A stretch of 64,000 bases of DNA from JBBTCJ01 sp038043285 (GTDB lineage: Bacteria; Planctomycetota; Phycisphaerae; UBA1845), in the NCBI GenBank assembly GCA_038043285.1, contig JBBTCJ010000013.1, positions 23,076 through 87,075 of the forward strand, written 5' to 3'. Of this stretch, positions 35,729 to 44,096 are shown in pieces. Below the pieces are notes generated by a model that was not told the DNA's origin, did no database searches, and was given only the letters and a program-made list of their open reading frames with translations. Every line of letters starts with the position of its first letter. Position 1 is the first letter of the stretch. The position numbers were made by a program, and so were the translations under genes.

Positions 35729-35745
35729 GACACAGCCCGTGCCAA
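35729..35745 (-). promoter_or_regulatory. Candidate sigma-54 promoter upstream of flgB
   Basis: The minus strand reads TTGGCACGGGCTGTGTC. The -24 part matches TTGGCACG exactly. The -12 part GTGT differs from TTGC at two positions. The site lies in the gap between the sigma-54 activator gene and flgB, about 65 nt before the flgB start. The adjacent kinase and activator genes make it a likely target. Confidence 0.6.
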
Positions 35746-35861
35746 CACATAACAACCCTCGAATCGAGGCTGGCAAGGCGACCTTTCACCAAAACCCGAT
35801 CGGCCGACCTTGCGCTCAGCGCACTTCCTGCGCCCGGCCGCCATCGACGCCCGGATCAGCC

Positions 35862-37256
35862 TCACACACCCTGTCCGGTCATCGCCAGCCGCTCATTGCG
35901 CGAGGCGGCCTCATCGCGCCACTGTTTGAGCTTCATGCCCAATGTTCGGATTCCCATGCCCAGCGCTTTGGCGGACTTGGCCCGATGTCCGTCGAACCGC
36001 TGCAGTGTGCGTTCGATGAGGATCCGCTCCATGTCCTCAAGCATTCTTCCGTCGCGGAGCGCGCCGATTCCGTCCGCGGCTGCCGTCTTGGGCTTTACCC
36101 ACGGTTCAATCAGTTCCGGTTGGATCTCGTCCGTGCGGCACAACGTGGCGGCCCGACAGCACAGGTTCTCCAACTCGCGGACGTTGCCCGGCCACTCGTA
36201 CTCCGTCAGCAGTTGCATCGCCTCCGGCGACACGCGGACCCCCGCCGGTCCGCCGGTGGCTTGCGCCCGCTCCAGGAAATGCCGGACCAGCTCCGGGATA
36301 TCCTCGCGACGATCGCGCAGCGGAGGAACACAAACCGGCAGGACGTTCAACCGGTAGAAGAGATCCTGACGAAACCGCTTCCTCGCCACCCACTGCTCCA
36401 GATCGCGGTTGGTGGTGGCGACGACGCGAACGTTCACCCGCCGCGTCACGCTGCTACCCACCCGCTCAAACTCGCCTTCCTGCAGCACTCGAAGCAGCTT
36501 GGCCTGCAATGGAGCGGCCAATTCTGATATCTCATCAAGCAAAAGCGTGCCGCCGTCCGCGAGTTCGAAACGTCCCTTCCGAGCACGATCCGCCCCGGTG
36601 AACGCACCCCGCTCGTGTCCGAACAGTTCACTTTCCAGCAATGCGGGCGACAGTGCGGCGCAGTTGACGCACAACATCGGCCTGTCCGCGCGAGGCGAGT
36701 TCCGGTGCACCTGCGACGCGACAAGTTCCTTCCCCGTTCCGGATTCCCCGGTAATCAGCACGGTCGCGTGACTTGAAGCCACCTTCTCGAGTTGGCGACG
36801 CAGATCCTCCATCGCGGGTCCGCTTCCGACAAGACCTCGCTGGAACCGGATGTCCTCGACTGTCGCCTTCAGTGCCTCGTTTTCCCGGCGAAGCCGCGCG
36901 TGTTCCAGAGCACGCTCAATCAGCACCGCGACCGTTTCGGCGTCAAAGGGCTTCTGGATGTAATCAAACGCTCCGATTTTCATGGCCTCGACCGCCGTGG
37001 AGACCGTCGCGTAGGCGGTCATGACGATGATCGGCGTTTCGCAGCCGGCGGCCCGCAGGTCGCGAATCAGCGTCAGTCCGTCCGTGCCCGGCATTTTCAG
37101 GTCGGTCATCACTACGTCGAACCGCTGCTCCTTGATCCGCTCGATCGCCTCCGCAGCGTCGGCGAATGTCGTCACCTCGTGGTCCTCGCGGATCAGCGCC
37201 GTCTCCAGCGAACCGCGCAGGATTTCCTTGTCGTCCACGACCGCGATGTTTGCCAT
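35862..37256 (-). CDS. Sigma-54-dependent response regulator, flagellar (FlrC/FleR/FlgR type)
   Basis: The 464-residue product has three domains. The receiver (1-120) has acidic pocket residues D8-D9, phosphoacceptor D52 (VVMTDLKMPG), T80 and K102. The AAA+ domain (about 140-370) has Walker A GESGTGKE at 170-177 and the sigma-54 contact loop GAFTGA at 217-222. The C-terminal Fis-type helix-turn-helix includes HRAKSAKALGMGIRTLGMKL. AGGAGG precedes the ATG at 37256. It lies directly upstream of flgB and after its likely cognate kinase, so it probably controls flagellar sigma-54 promoters. The exact flagellar regulator orthologue is uncertain. Confidence 0.93.
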   Translation of the reverse strand: MANIAVVDDKEILRGSLETALIREDHEVTTFADAAEAIERIKEQRFDVVMTDLKMPGTDGLTLIRDLRAAGCETPIIVMTAYATVSTAVEAMKIGAFDYIQKPFDAETVAVLIERALEHARLRRENEALKATVEDIRFQRGLVGSGPAMEDLRRQLEKVASSHATVLITGESGTGKELVASQVHRNSPRADRPMLCVNCAALSPALLESELFGHERGAFTGADRARKGRFELADGGTLLLDEISELAAPLQAKLLRVLQEGEFERVGSSVTRRVNVRVVATTNRDLEQWVARKRFRQDLFYRLNVLPVCVPPLRDRREDIPELVRHFLERAQATGGPAGVRVSPEAMQLLTEYEWPGNVRELENLCCRAATLCRTDEIQPELIEPWVKPKTAAADGIGALRDGRMLEDMERILIERTLQRFDGHRAKSAKALGMGIRTLGMKLKQWRDEAASRNERLAMTGQGV

Positions 37257-37424
37257 GTTCCGCCACGACCTCCTTACCCACGCAACCGGTTCCCAACGTC
37301 TCTTCCGCGCCCGCGCTGCGGGTTCGGGACAGCCTCCAACCTCTCCGAGTACCCTGGACGCGGGCCTCCAGCCCATGCAACCATCCGGCACCACACCTGC
37401 GCCGCATCCATTCGCCGGGCGCTT

Positions 37425-38333
37425 TCAGCTCGCGCGGCGTATCACGCGGCGATTCCCCAGCGGATCAGCAGCCACAGCGGGAAGGCGCAGAACCATCGAT
37501 GTCCCGCCACCGATGCGTGACTCCGCCCGCACCTCGCCGCCGTGCGCCTCTGCGATCCCGTGAACAATTGCCAGTCCAAGCCCGGTCCCCGAATCCTTCG
37601 TGGTGAAGAACGGATGGAACACCCGGTCCTTCACCGCGGGATCGATTCCCGGTCCGTTGTCCTCCACGGACACCGAAACGAGCGGCGTGCCTTGATGCCG
37701 ACCGACACCCGTGGGGCTTGCAGCCCTCACCCAGACTTGTCCGCCTCGATCCACCGCCTCGATCGCGTTGCAAATCAGATTGACCAGTGCGCGCTCGATT
37801 TGTCCCGGATCGCACCGAACACCGACCCGGCCAACCGAACCGTCGACTTCGACGCTGACGCCCGCCTGATCCGCGGCGCGCGCCGTCTGCTCCACGGCGC
37901 GAGCGACGATCTCGGCCAGCAAGGCCTCCTCGAACTTCGGCTCCGCTCCACCGGCGAACGCCAGGATGTCGCGGATGATTCCCTCCATGTTCTGGACGCC
38001 GTCGCTGATTCGCCGCGCGATCTCCCTTTGTGCGGGCCGATCGGCGAGGTCGCGTTCCAGCAGCGACGAGTACAACCCGATCCCGCCCAACGGATTGCGA
38101 ATCTCGTGGGCCACTCCCGCGGCCATCCGCCCCAGGGCAGCCAACCTCTCGCGGCGTTGCAGCTCTCGGTTCTTCTCTCGCAGCTCGTCGCGCAAACGAT
38201 GCACCTCCGCGGCCAGCGCTTCGTGGGACCGTTTCAATCGCTCGGCCACGTCGTTGTACGTCCGCAGGAGCGAAACCCAGTCAGGCTCCGTGGCGTGGGT
38301 CACAATCGATCGGGGAATCGTTGCCGGCATCAT
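37425..38333 (-). CDS. Cytoplasmic sensor histidine kinase, flagellar (FlrB/FleS/FlgS type)
   Basis: The 302-residue product has no membrane helix or recognised PAS domain. A coiled coil (about 28-65) leads into the HisKA dimerisation domain, with H76 in the H-box MAAGVAHEIRNPLGG. The catalytic domain has an N-box (LVNLICNAIEAV), VEDNGPGI, FTTKDSGTGLGLAI and a final GGTSMVLRLP. It likely phosphorylates the response regulator encoded 168 nt downstream. In other bacteria such kinases sense export-apparatus assembly; that remains an inference here. The start overlaps the upstream gene as ATGA. Confidence 0.93.
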   Translation of the reverse strand: MMPATIPRSIVTHATEPDWVSLLRTYNDVAERLKRSHEALAAEVHRLRDELREKNRELQRRERLAALGRMAAGVAHEIRNPLGGIGLYSSLLERDLADRPAQREIARRISDGVQNMEGIIRDILAFAGGAEPKFEEALLAEIVARAVEQTARAADQAGVSVEVDGSVGRVGVRCDPGQIERALVNLICNAIEAVDRGGQVWVRAASPTGVGRHQGTPLVSVSVEDNGPGIDPAVKDRVFHPFFTTKDSGTGLGLAIVHGIAEAHGGEVRAESRIGGGTSMVLRLPAVAADPLGNRRVIRRAS

Positions 38334-38803
38334 GTGCCCTCACTCACCAGGTCGATGCGCGTCGAACGGTCGACGGCGGCGCGATAGGCGCACATCGCGG
38401 CGCCCGTGGCGTCGGCCGCGCGGAGGGTCGCCGCGACGCCCTGCTTCCTCGTCGCCAGTATCCGCGCATCCAGCTCATCCGATTCGATCACCCGGCGAAG
38501 GCGCTGGTCCGCGACGCCGAGCAGTCGCTCCGCCTCCTCCCGCTCAGGCAAGGGAAGAGTGCCGCAAAATTCCGCCCACTTCCGGCGAAACGGGCGGAGA
38601 CGGGAGGCGATCTCGGTCAGGGCGGTCGACATGAGCCGTCGGTCCTCCAGCAGTCCCAGCAACGGACCGACGTCCGAGCCGGTCACGAGCATGCGCTGCC
38701 GGGCGGCGAATGCCTCAAGTCGTGCGTACAGCGAATCCTGCTCCCGAAGCAGCGCCAACAATTCGCCGCCCGCAACTATTTCCATGGATCCCGACGCGTA
38801 CAT
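38330..38803 (-). CDS. FlgN-like flagellar chaperone, tentative
   Basis: The 157-residue product is a predicted all-helical, Leu/Arg/Glu-rich protein. Its length, an N-terminal helix such as ELLALLREQDSLYARLEAFA, and the flagellar setting recall FlgN, the chaperone of FlgK and FlgL. Sequence conservation in FlgN is low, so this is tentative. The stop overlaps the kinase start (ATGA). It follows the TPR gene by 15 nt. The flgK and flgL clients are not in the window. Confidence 0.55.
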   Translation of the reverse strand: MYASGSMEIVAGGELLALLREQDSLYARLEAFAARQRMLVTGSDVGPLLGLLEDRRLMSTALTEIASRLRPFRRKWAEFCGTLPLPEREEAERLLGVADQRLRRVIESDELDARILATRKQGVAATLRAADATGAAMCAYRAAVDRSTRIDLVSEGT

Positions 38804-38818
38804 GAAGATGCTTGCCCC

Positions 38819-41203
38819 CTAAAACAAGTCTGTCGCCGCCAACCATTCAAAGTACCCGACCCAGTCTTGTTTCCGCTCCGGCGAGACACTGATGGCAAAC
38901 GACTCCTCGGGCATCGCACGAGCCAGCACCTGGGCCCGCGCCAGCGCGGCCCGCGCCTCCCGCGGTTGTCCGAGAAATGCATGACAGTTGATGATCTGGA
39001 CATACGCCGATAACGCGCTCACCGACTCCTTAAACGTTCCGGCCGCCTCCTCGTACAGCTTCAGGGCCACGTCGTATTCCTGAGCGTCGAAGTAACAGTC
39101 CGCCTCATAGAAATAGGCGTGCCGCAGGTACATCCGCTCCAGGCGGTTCAGTTGTCCCGAACCGCGGCGCTCGTACTCGTCGATCATTTCGCGGAACCAG
39201 CGGCGCGCCTGTCCGAAACGCTGCGACGAATCCCGGCGAATCGCTTCGATCTCTCCGCCGAACTGTGCCGTCTGGGCGTCGCGGCGGAGCGCCAGGGCGC
39301 TTTGTCGGTATGAATCCGCCAGAAGAAACCTCGCCCGCCACACCCTCGGATCGCTCGGATAACGATCCAAAGCCTCCTGAAGGACCGTTACCGACCGTTC
39401 GTAATCCTGTTTTCGCTGCAGCACGTCGCCGAGCAGAAACAGGGCGTCCCCGAACTCCGGCGCCTCCGGGGTAAAGACGTCCGAGTCCTCTAGGACGATC
39501 CGCAGCGTTTTCTCGGCCAGGTCCAGCTCGTCCGCCCCCATGGCCAGATGGCATCGCGCCAGGGGAACGAGCGTACGAATTCCGTCCAGGGTCTCCGGAA
39601 AGCGTCGATGGCACTCCTGGAAGGCTTCCACCGCCTCCTTCAGCCGCCCAGCCGCCTGTTGTAGTTGACCGATCCGGAGCAACGCCCGTGGAACCAGCGA
39701 GTGCGAAGGTCGGTTCTCCAGAAACTTGCGGTAGAGCCTGATGGCTTCGGACCGATCCCCGGCTTTGGCCGTCAGTTCAGCCGCAAGCCACGCGGCGTCG
39801 GCGACGCGACGTTCATCCTGCAGCGGAAGTTCCGCGAGTTTTCCAAACGTCGCGGCTGCCGCGCGAAATGAATCGCGGACGGTTCCCGCCCGATCACCTG
39901 CATCAGACGCGGCAAGCGGTTTGGATGCGTCTTCGGCTTGAACCAATTGTTCGGCGTGGTCCCGGGCGATGGCCCCAAGCTGCTGCATGTGCAACGCTGT
40001 TTGCTCAATGTCCTCGGGATCGACGAGATTCACGGCGAGCTTCGCGTAGGCCTCGGCCGCCGCGAGCTGTCCAAGCTGTCGGCGTTGCTCGGCCATGACC
40101 GCAAGCGATGCTCGAAGCGTATCGTGGTTGACCAACCGGGTGTCCCCGTCCAGGGCGAGATCGGCGACGACGTCGCTGTAGGCGCCGATGGCTGCTTCCG
40201 TCCTCTCCAGGTGGACCTGCGCCTCGGCGATGCCCAATCGGCACGCGGTCGCATAGGGCCCGACGGGATGATGGGCCAGCACGTCGCGGAAGAACGACAT
40301 GGCCTCTTCCGGGCGTTTCGGTCCGTCGTCGAAAAGGACCACCCGCCCCAGAAGCCAGCCCGCTTTGGCGCTGATCGCGCTGTCCGCCGGAACGCGGTTG
40401 CGCAACGTGCGGAGAAGCACCTCGGCCTCGTTAAACCGCCCAAGTTTGTACAGAACAAACCCGTGCAGGTATTCCAATTCGTCTGGAAGGGTGCCGTCGG
40501 AACCTCGATCGCGGTAAGACTCCAGGATCGGCTCCGCCTGGTCGATTCGCCCCTGCGCGTCGAGGATCTCTATCTTCTCTTCCAACCCCCAGGCCAGTAG
40601 CCCAGGATCGTTTTCCGGGATCTCCTTGAGAAGCGCGTCGAGGTCCGGCGCCAACTCGTCCGGACCGGCATGCTCACGATCCCGCCGAGCCTCATGGATA
40701 TGCTTCTTGATCGCCAGCGGATTCGTCGCTCCCGCTCGGATCGCCTCCTCCAACCATTGCAGCGCCAGTACGACGTTGCCGGTCCGTTCCAACGCGCGGC
40801 CCAACCGCTCGAAATCAATCGCGGTCATCGGCGCACCGTAGGCCGCCGCCTCGCGGTAGTGCTCGATGATCGCATCGAGCGCCGCCCGTGAGCGCCAACC
40901 ATCCTCCGCGGCGACGCGGTACTTCGTACGCGCAAGCTGAAGGTGCACCGGGGCGCAGGGTCCGCCGGCGCACTCCGGACGCTTGAGAACTTCCTGTCCG
41001 AACGCCAGCGCCCGATCGTACATTTCGGCGCGTACGAACAGCTCCAGCGTCGAGGCGGCCTCCGCCAGCGAGGTCTTATGAGGATCGGGACGGAGAAGGA
41101 AAACCGACGCCGGAAGGATGATGAACGACAAGGCAAGAAGCGGAATCTGCCACTTCCCGGACGCGCGGGTCAACAGCAGACGCCATGACGACGTGTCGCT
41201 CAT
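38819..41203 (-). CDS. Membrane-anchored TPR protein at head of the flagellar block
   Basis: The 794-residue product has a short cytoplasmic N-terminus, one membrane helix (about 16-36, LLALSFIILPASVFLLRP), then tetratricopeptide-type helical repeats to the C-terminus. Repeats are seen in EMYDRALAFGQEVLKRPE, RLKEAVEAFQECHRRFPETL and DYERSVTVLQEALDRYPSDP. It would face the periplasm or outer compartment, based on a single N-terminal helix. It is the first gene of the chain leading to the FlgN-like, kinase and activator genes. A flagellar or motility-linked scaffolding role is inferred from this position alone. The ATG at 41203 was chosen; a frame extension to 41284 has no SD. Confidence 0.85.
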   Translation of the reverse strand: MSDTSSWRLLLTRASGKWQIPLLALSFIILPASVFLLRPDPHKTSLAEAASTLELFVRAEMYDRALAFGQEVLKRPECAGGPCAPVHLQLARTKYRVAAEDGWRSRAALDAIIEHYREAAAYGAPMTAIDFERLGRALERTGNVVLALQWLEEAIRAGATNPLAIKKHIHEARRDREHAGPDELAPDLDALLKEIPENDPGLLAWGLEEKIEILDAQGRIDQAEPILESYRDRGSDGTLPDELEYLHGFVLYKLGRFNEAEVLLRTLRNRVPADSAISAKAGWLLGRVVLFDDGPKRPEEAMSFFRDVLAHHPVGPYATACRLGIAEAQVHLERTEAAIGAYSDVVADLALDGDTRLVNHDTLRASLAVMAEQRRQLGQLAAAEAYAKLAVNLVDPEDIEQTALHMQQLGAIARDHAEQLVQAEDASKPLAASDAGDRAGTVRDSFRAAAATFGKLAELPLQDERRVADAAWLAAELTAKAGDRSEAIRLYRKFLENRPSHSLVPRALLRIGQLQQAAGRLKEAVEAFQECHRRFPETLDGIRTLVPLARCHLAMGADELDLAEKTLRIVLEDSDVFTPEAPEFGDALFLLGDVLQRKQDYERSVTVLQEALDRYPSDPRVWRARFLLADSYRQSALALRRDAQTAQFGGEIEAIRRDSSQRFGQARRWFREMIDEYERRGSGQLNRLERMYLRHAYFYEADCYFDAQEYDVALKLYEEAAGTFKESVSALSAYVQIINCHAFLGQPREARAALARAQVLARAMPEESFAISVSPERKQDWVGYFEWLAATDLF

Positions 41204-41477
41204 CCTGAGCCTGATCCGTTCCCTGAAGCCGCGCCGTCCCAGCGCGGTAAGACATTGTCGGCAGATTCTGCCCCGTGACTTCACCGCCGTACGAAGGGCT
41301 GTCGCGCCCCGTTCGCAGTGTTGCCGCGCGGGTTTCTCCTTCGCGCCCGATCAACCCTAAGCTCTGGCGCCGCTGAGAGTTGCGTCACCATGCGCGTTGC
41401 GCGAATTCGGCAAGAACTTTTTTCACGCCGCGCGGCGCGGCCGAGATGTCCGCAGGGCCCATCCAATGCCCGGACCC

Positions 41478-41516
41478 AAAAAAGCCCGGCGAGGCGACTC
41501 GCCGCCGCCTCGCCGG
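41478..41516 (-). terminator. Intrinsic terminator of the six-Cys gene
   Basis: On the minus strand an 11-bp perfect stem (CCGGCGAGGCG / CGCCTCGCCGG) with a 9-nt loop is followed by GC and six T residues. It lies 32 nt beyond the six-Cys gene stop (41548). It should separate this unit from the flagellar block, which starts 275 nt further on. Confidence 0.85.
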
Positions 41517-41547
41517 ATCGGATGATTCTCAGGAACGGCTGACGCGA

Positions 41548-41832
41548 CTAGAAGTTCACGTTGCAGTCGATGTTCGACGCAATCGTCCGAGCCTTGGTAA
41601 TTGGAATGAACGGATTGTCGCTGATCTTCGTCACAAACAGCGGCTCGCAGCCCACGATGGTCAGCAGCGGCGAGCGGCCGGGGGCGACGCCGTCATCGGG
41701 CACGCGGAGAAGGTGTCCGCTCCAGTTACAGATGTAGCAACCCGGCGTGTTGATGTTTTCAAACGGAATCGTCGTCGGGATGGTGCAGTGGGAATCGTAG
41801 CCGGTGTTGCAGTTCGTCGTCGTGGTGTTCAT
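41548..41832 (-). CDS. Small six-cysteine protein, unknown family
   Basis: The 94-residue product starts MNTTTTNCNTGYDSHC and has cysteines at 8, 16, 32, 35, 62 and 90. Residues 32-35 form a CxxC pair (GCYICNWSG). The middle, VPDDGVAPGRSPLLTIVG, and then FIPITKART look conserved, but I cannot assign a family. It has no signal peptide or membrane helix. The ATG at 41832 is preceded 8 nt upstream by GGAGG. A perfect inverted repeat lies in the leader (41877-41904) and a terminator after the gene. The upstream neighbour is a methyltransferase. Peptide-precursor or metal-binding roles are possible; neither is shown. Confidence 0.75.
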   Translation of the reverse strand: MNTTTTNCNTGYDSHCTIPTTIPFENINTPGCYICNWSGHLLRVPDDGVAPGRSPLLTIVGCEPLFVTKISDNPFIPITKARTIASNIDCNVNF

Positions 41833-41876
41833 TCGCCGTACCTCCAAATTGGGAACTGCGGAAACGAGACAGGACC

Positions 41877-41904
41877 GTTTGACGACGGTTGTTCGTCGTC
41901 AAAC
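41877..41904. promoter_or_regulatory. Perfect 11-bp inverted repeat in the leader of the six-Cys gene
   Basis: Arms GTTTGACGACG (41877-41887) and CGTCGTCAAAC (41894-41904) are separated by 6 nt. Three further flanking pairs form if one C is bulged. No T-tract follows, so it is not a simple terminator. It lies 45-72 nt before the ATG. It could be an operator or an RNA regulatory hairpin. Confidence 0.6.
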
Positions 41905-42029
41905 CGGTGGACACGCGCCACCCTGCCTTTCACCGAATCTATCGGTGTCAGCGAGGTACCGGTGTAGTTGCAACCGGGGTCCGGCGGGATCGGCTCGTGG
42001 TCCGAGAAAACCCGCGGGAATCTTGCCCG

Positions 42030-43055
42030 TCAGTCCCTCACGAAGGTGAGCAGAACCTGAGCCAAAAGGAGGGGCCGAACACCGCGCGAACCTAACACGT
42101 GCTCGTCAACCGCCCGCCGGACATCGGGCTGAGCGTCAGCCTGGCCCGCATGGTTTCCGAAACCGTAGTCGTGGAACGCCAGGCAGCCGCCTGGCGCCAC
42201 CAGGCTTCGATAGTTCTCGAAATCCCTGACCACTTGGTCGTAGGAATGATCGCCGTCGATGAAAACAAGCGAAGCACACCCGGGTCGGAGGATCCGGCGC
42301 GCGTCGTCCGACGCACCAATGTACTGCACCAGGCGGTCCCCTTCGCCGATCTGATCCAGCGCCAGGCGAACCTGCTGCCGGTTATGCGGCTGGGCGCCAT
42401 GCGGATCGACCGAAACGATCTTAGCGCCGCTTCCGGCGGCGCGCAACCCCATCGCCAATGCTGAGATCGAGCGCCCGCGAAACGACCCGATCTCGATGAC
42501 GCAATCGCCTTTGTCGCGGGTCCATTGGACAAGGGCATGGAGGGCGCACGTCTCAATCGGTTCGGAACAGTGGACGAAATTGACCAACTCCTCGACGTCC
42601 CGCCCGGACAACCCGTCCCACGGAACCCCGGCCACGGAGAAGAGCCTCCGAGCCATCGCCTGGGCATTGGTCCAGCGCGGCGCGGAGTTCAGCCAGTCAT
42701 CGTCCGGCATGGCCTCGATGGGCAGGAACAACTCGCGCAACGCCCGACCGGCATCCTGCGTAAACGGCGTGTATCGCTGTGCGTCGGTCGCGCCGCGGCC
42801 GAAGACCAACCGACCCATGACCGTGCACAGATCGGGAAACCCGCGATCCTGTTCAAACAACGCGGCCGGACGGATCGTGCAACGCCGAGGCAGCGGCCGG
42901 CGCGGCTGAACCGTCACCGATTCGGCCTCGCACCGAACGTCGAACCAGGCCGCCGGCTGACCGATCGGCGCGACCGGAAGGTCATCCAGCCTCCAGTGAA
43001 CTCGCGCGGCTTCCTGCCCAATCTCCGATTCGACTCCCGCGACCGCTTGTGCCAT
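42030..43055 (-). CDS. Class I SAM-dependent methyltransferase with long N-terminal domain
   Basis: The 341-residue product has a C-terminal Rossmann methyltransferase of the Methyltransf_24 type. Its SAM-binding motif is VIEIGSFRGRS at 186-196. FIDGDHSYDQVVRDFENY and PGGCLAFHDYG follow. The N-terminal ~170 residues are not recognised. Substrate cannot be inferred; this fold methylates sugars, catechols and natural products in other systems. The ATG at 43055 has GGGAGGGG about 6 nt upstream. The next gene downstream is the six-Cys protein. Confidence 0.85.
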   Translation of the reverse strand: MAQAVAGVESEIGQEAARVHWRLDDLPVAPIGQPAAWFDVRCEAESVTVQPRRPLPRRCTIRPAALFEQDRGFPDLCTVMGRLVFGRGATDAQRYTPFTQDAGRALRELFLPIEAMPDDDWLNSAPRWTNAQAMARRLFSVAGVPWDGLSGRDVEELVNFVHCSEPIETCALHALVQWTRDKGDCVIEIGSFRGRSISALAMGLRAAGSGAKIVSVDPHGAQPHNRQQVRLALDQIGEGDRLVQYIGASDDARRILRPGCASLVFIDGDHSYDQVVRDFENYRSLVAPGGCLAFHDYGFGNHAGQADAQPDVRRAVDEHVLGSRGVRPLLLAQVLLTFVRD

Positions 43056-43161
43056 CCTTAACCCCTCCCATCCATTCGCGGCCGACATGGCCCACGGGCG
43101 TTGTTGTCACTGCCGCTGTTATCGGTCCGCGCGTTGCAACCTCTCCAGTCTTGCCCACTGG

Positions 43162-43959
43162 TCAGCGCTGGCGTGCCTCGACAACGAGTTCCAGCCCGCT
43201 CCCCAACAAGGCCTGAGCGCTCCCGTCACGCACGGCCACCTCCAGAAGTTCGGCGCTTCCGATCATCGCCACCGGCTCGCCGGGTTTGGCATCGCGGAAG
43301 GTCCGTCCGATCGCCCCGACGCTCTCACCGTTGACGAAGATATCCCACGCCATCGGTGGGCCTGCCGAGGGAAAAAGCTGATCCCGATGAAGGTTGGTGA
43401 TAAGATTCCCGAATCGGTCTACATAAACGATCTGCCCTCGCCAACCGTTGTCGGTCCGCTCAGCGCGATGCGGAACGCTGAGCAATTCGATGCGTTCTGC
43501 CGGAGGTCCAAGCAGTCGAAGCTCGACCCCCTTGGCCAGGTGGGCGGCGACGGGCGCCAGGATGTCGCGACCCTGAAACGTGTTCGACACCTTCGGCAGA
43601 AAGTAACGACGGTCCTCGACGACGTGCATGGCCTCCAAGGACAAATCCCGCTGGACCCAGGTCAGCAACCCGTTGTCCGGAGCGACGACATACTGCCCCT
43701 GATATTTTCCGGCGACGATCCGTCGCGCGGACCCCACACCCGGGTCGACCACGGCGAGGTGGATCGTTTCGCGCGGAAACCAGGGAAGCGCGTGGCGTAG
43801 CACGAACGCCCCCTGGCCGATGTCCCGGGGTGCGATCTCGTGAGTGATGTCGACGATCCGCGTCTCAGGCGCGATGGAAAGGATGACGCCCTTGACCGCG
43901 GCGATGTAGGGATCGCGAGCGCCGAAATCCGTCAACAGCGTGATGATTCGCCCAGCCAC
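43162..43959 (-). CDS. SAM hydroxide adenosyltransferase (DUF62 family)
   Basis: Members split S-adenosylmethionine with water to adenosine and methionine, and are related to fluorinase. The 265-residue product has ITLLTDFGARDPYIAAVKG at the N-terminus and VDPGVGSARR near 72-80. D72 and R79 match the Asp and Arg of the catalytic set. GRDILAPVAAHLAKG likely gives the His. The C-terminal domain has IVYVDRFGNLITN. The gene follows tatC by 137 nt on the same strand. It is not a halogenase judging from the family spacing, but no structural test was possible. Confidence 0.93.
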   Translation of the reverse strand: MAGRIITLLTDFGARDPYIAAVKGVILSIAPETRIVDITHEIAPRDIGQGAFVLRHALPWFPRETIHLAVVDPGVGSARRIVAGKYQGQYVVAPDNGLLTWVQRDLSLEAMHVVEDRRYFLPKVSNTFQGRDILAPVAAHLAKGVELRLLGPPAERIELLSVPHRAERTDNGWRGQIVYVDRFGNLITNLHRDQLFPSAGPPMAWDIFVNGESVGAIGRTFRDAKPGEPVAMIGSAELLEVAVRDGSAQALLGSGLELVVEARQR

Positions 43960-44096
43960 GGTGTGTCAGGCCCCCAATGGAACGGGCGTATCCTTGGTGG
44001 AAGGGAGGCGCTCGTCAAACCTCGAATTTCGTCCCCACCCGGCTCGGTGAAATCCGGATGCTCCTTGCGGCTCGCCAGGTGGCGCCAGAACCCGAG

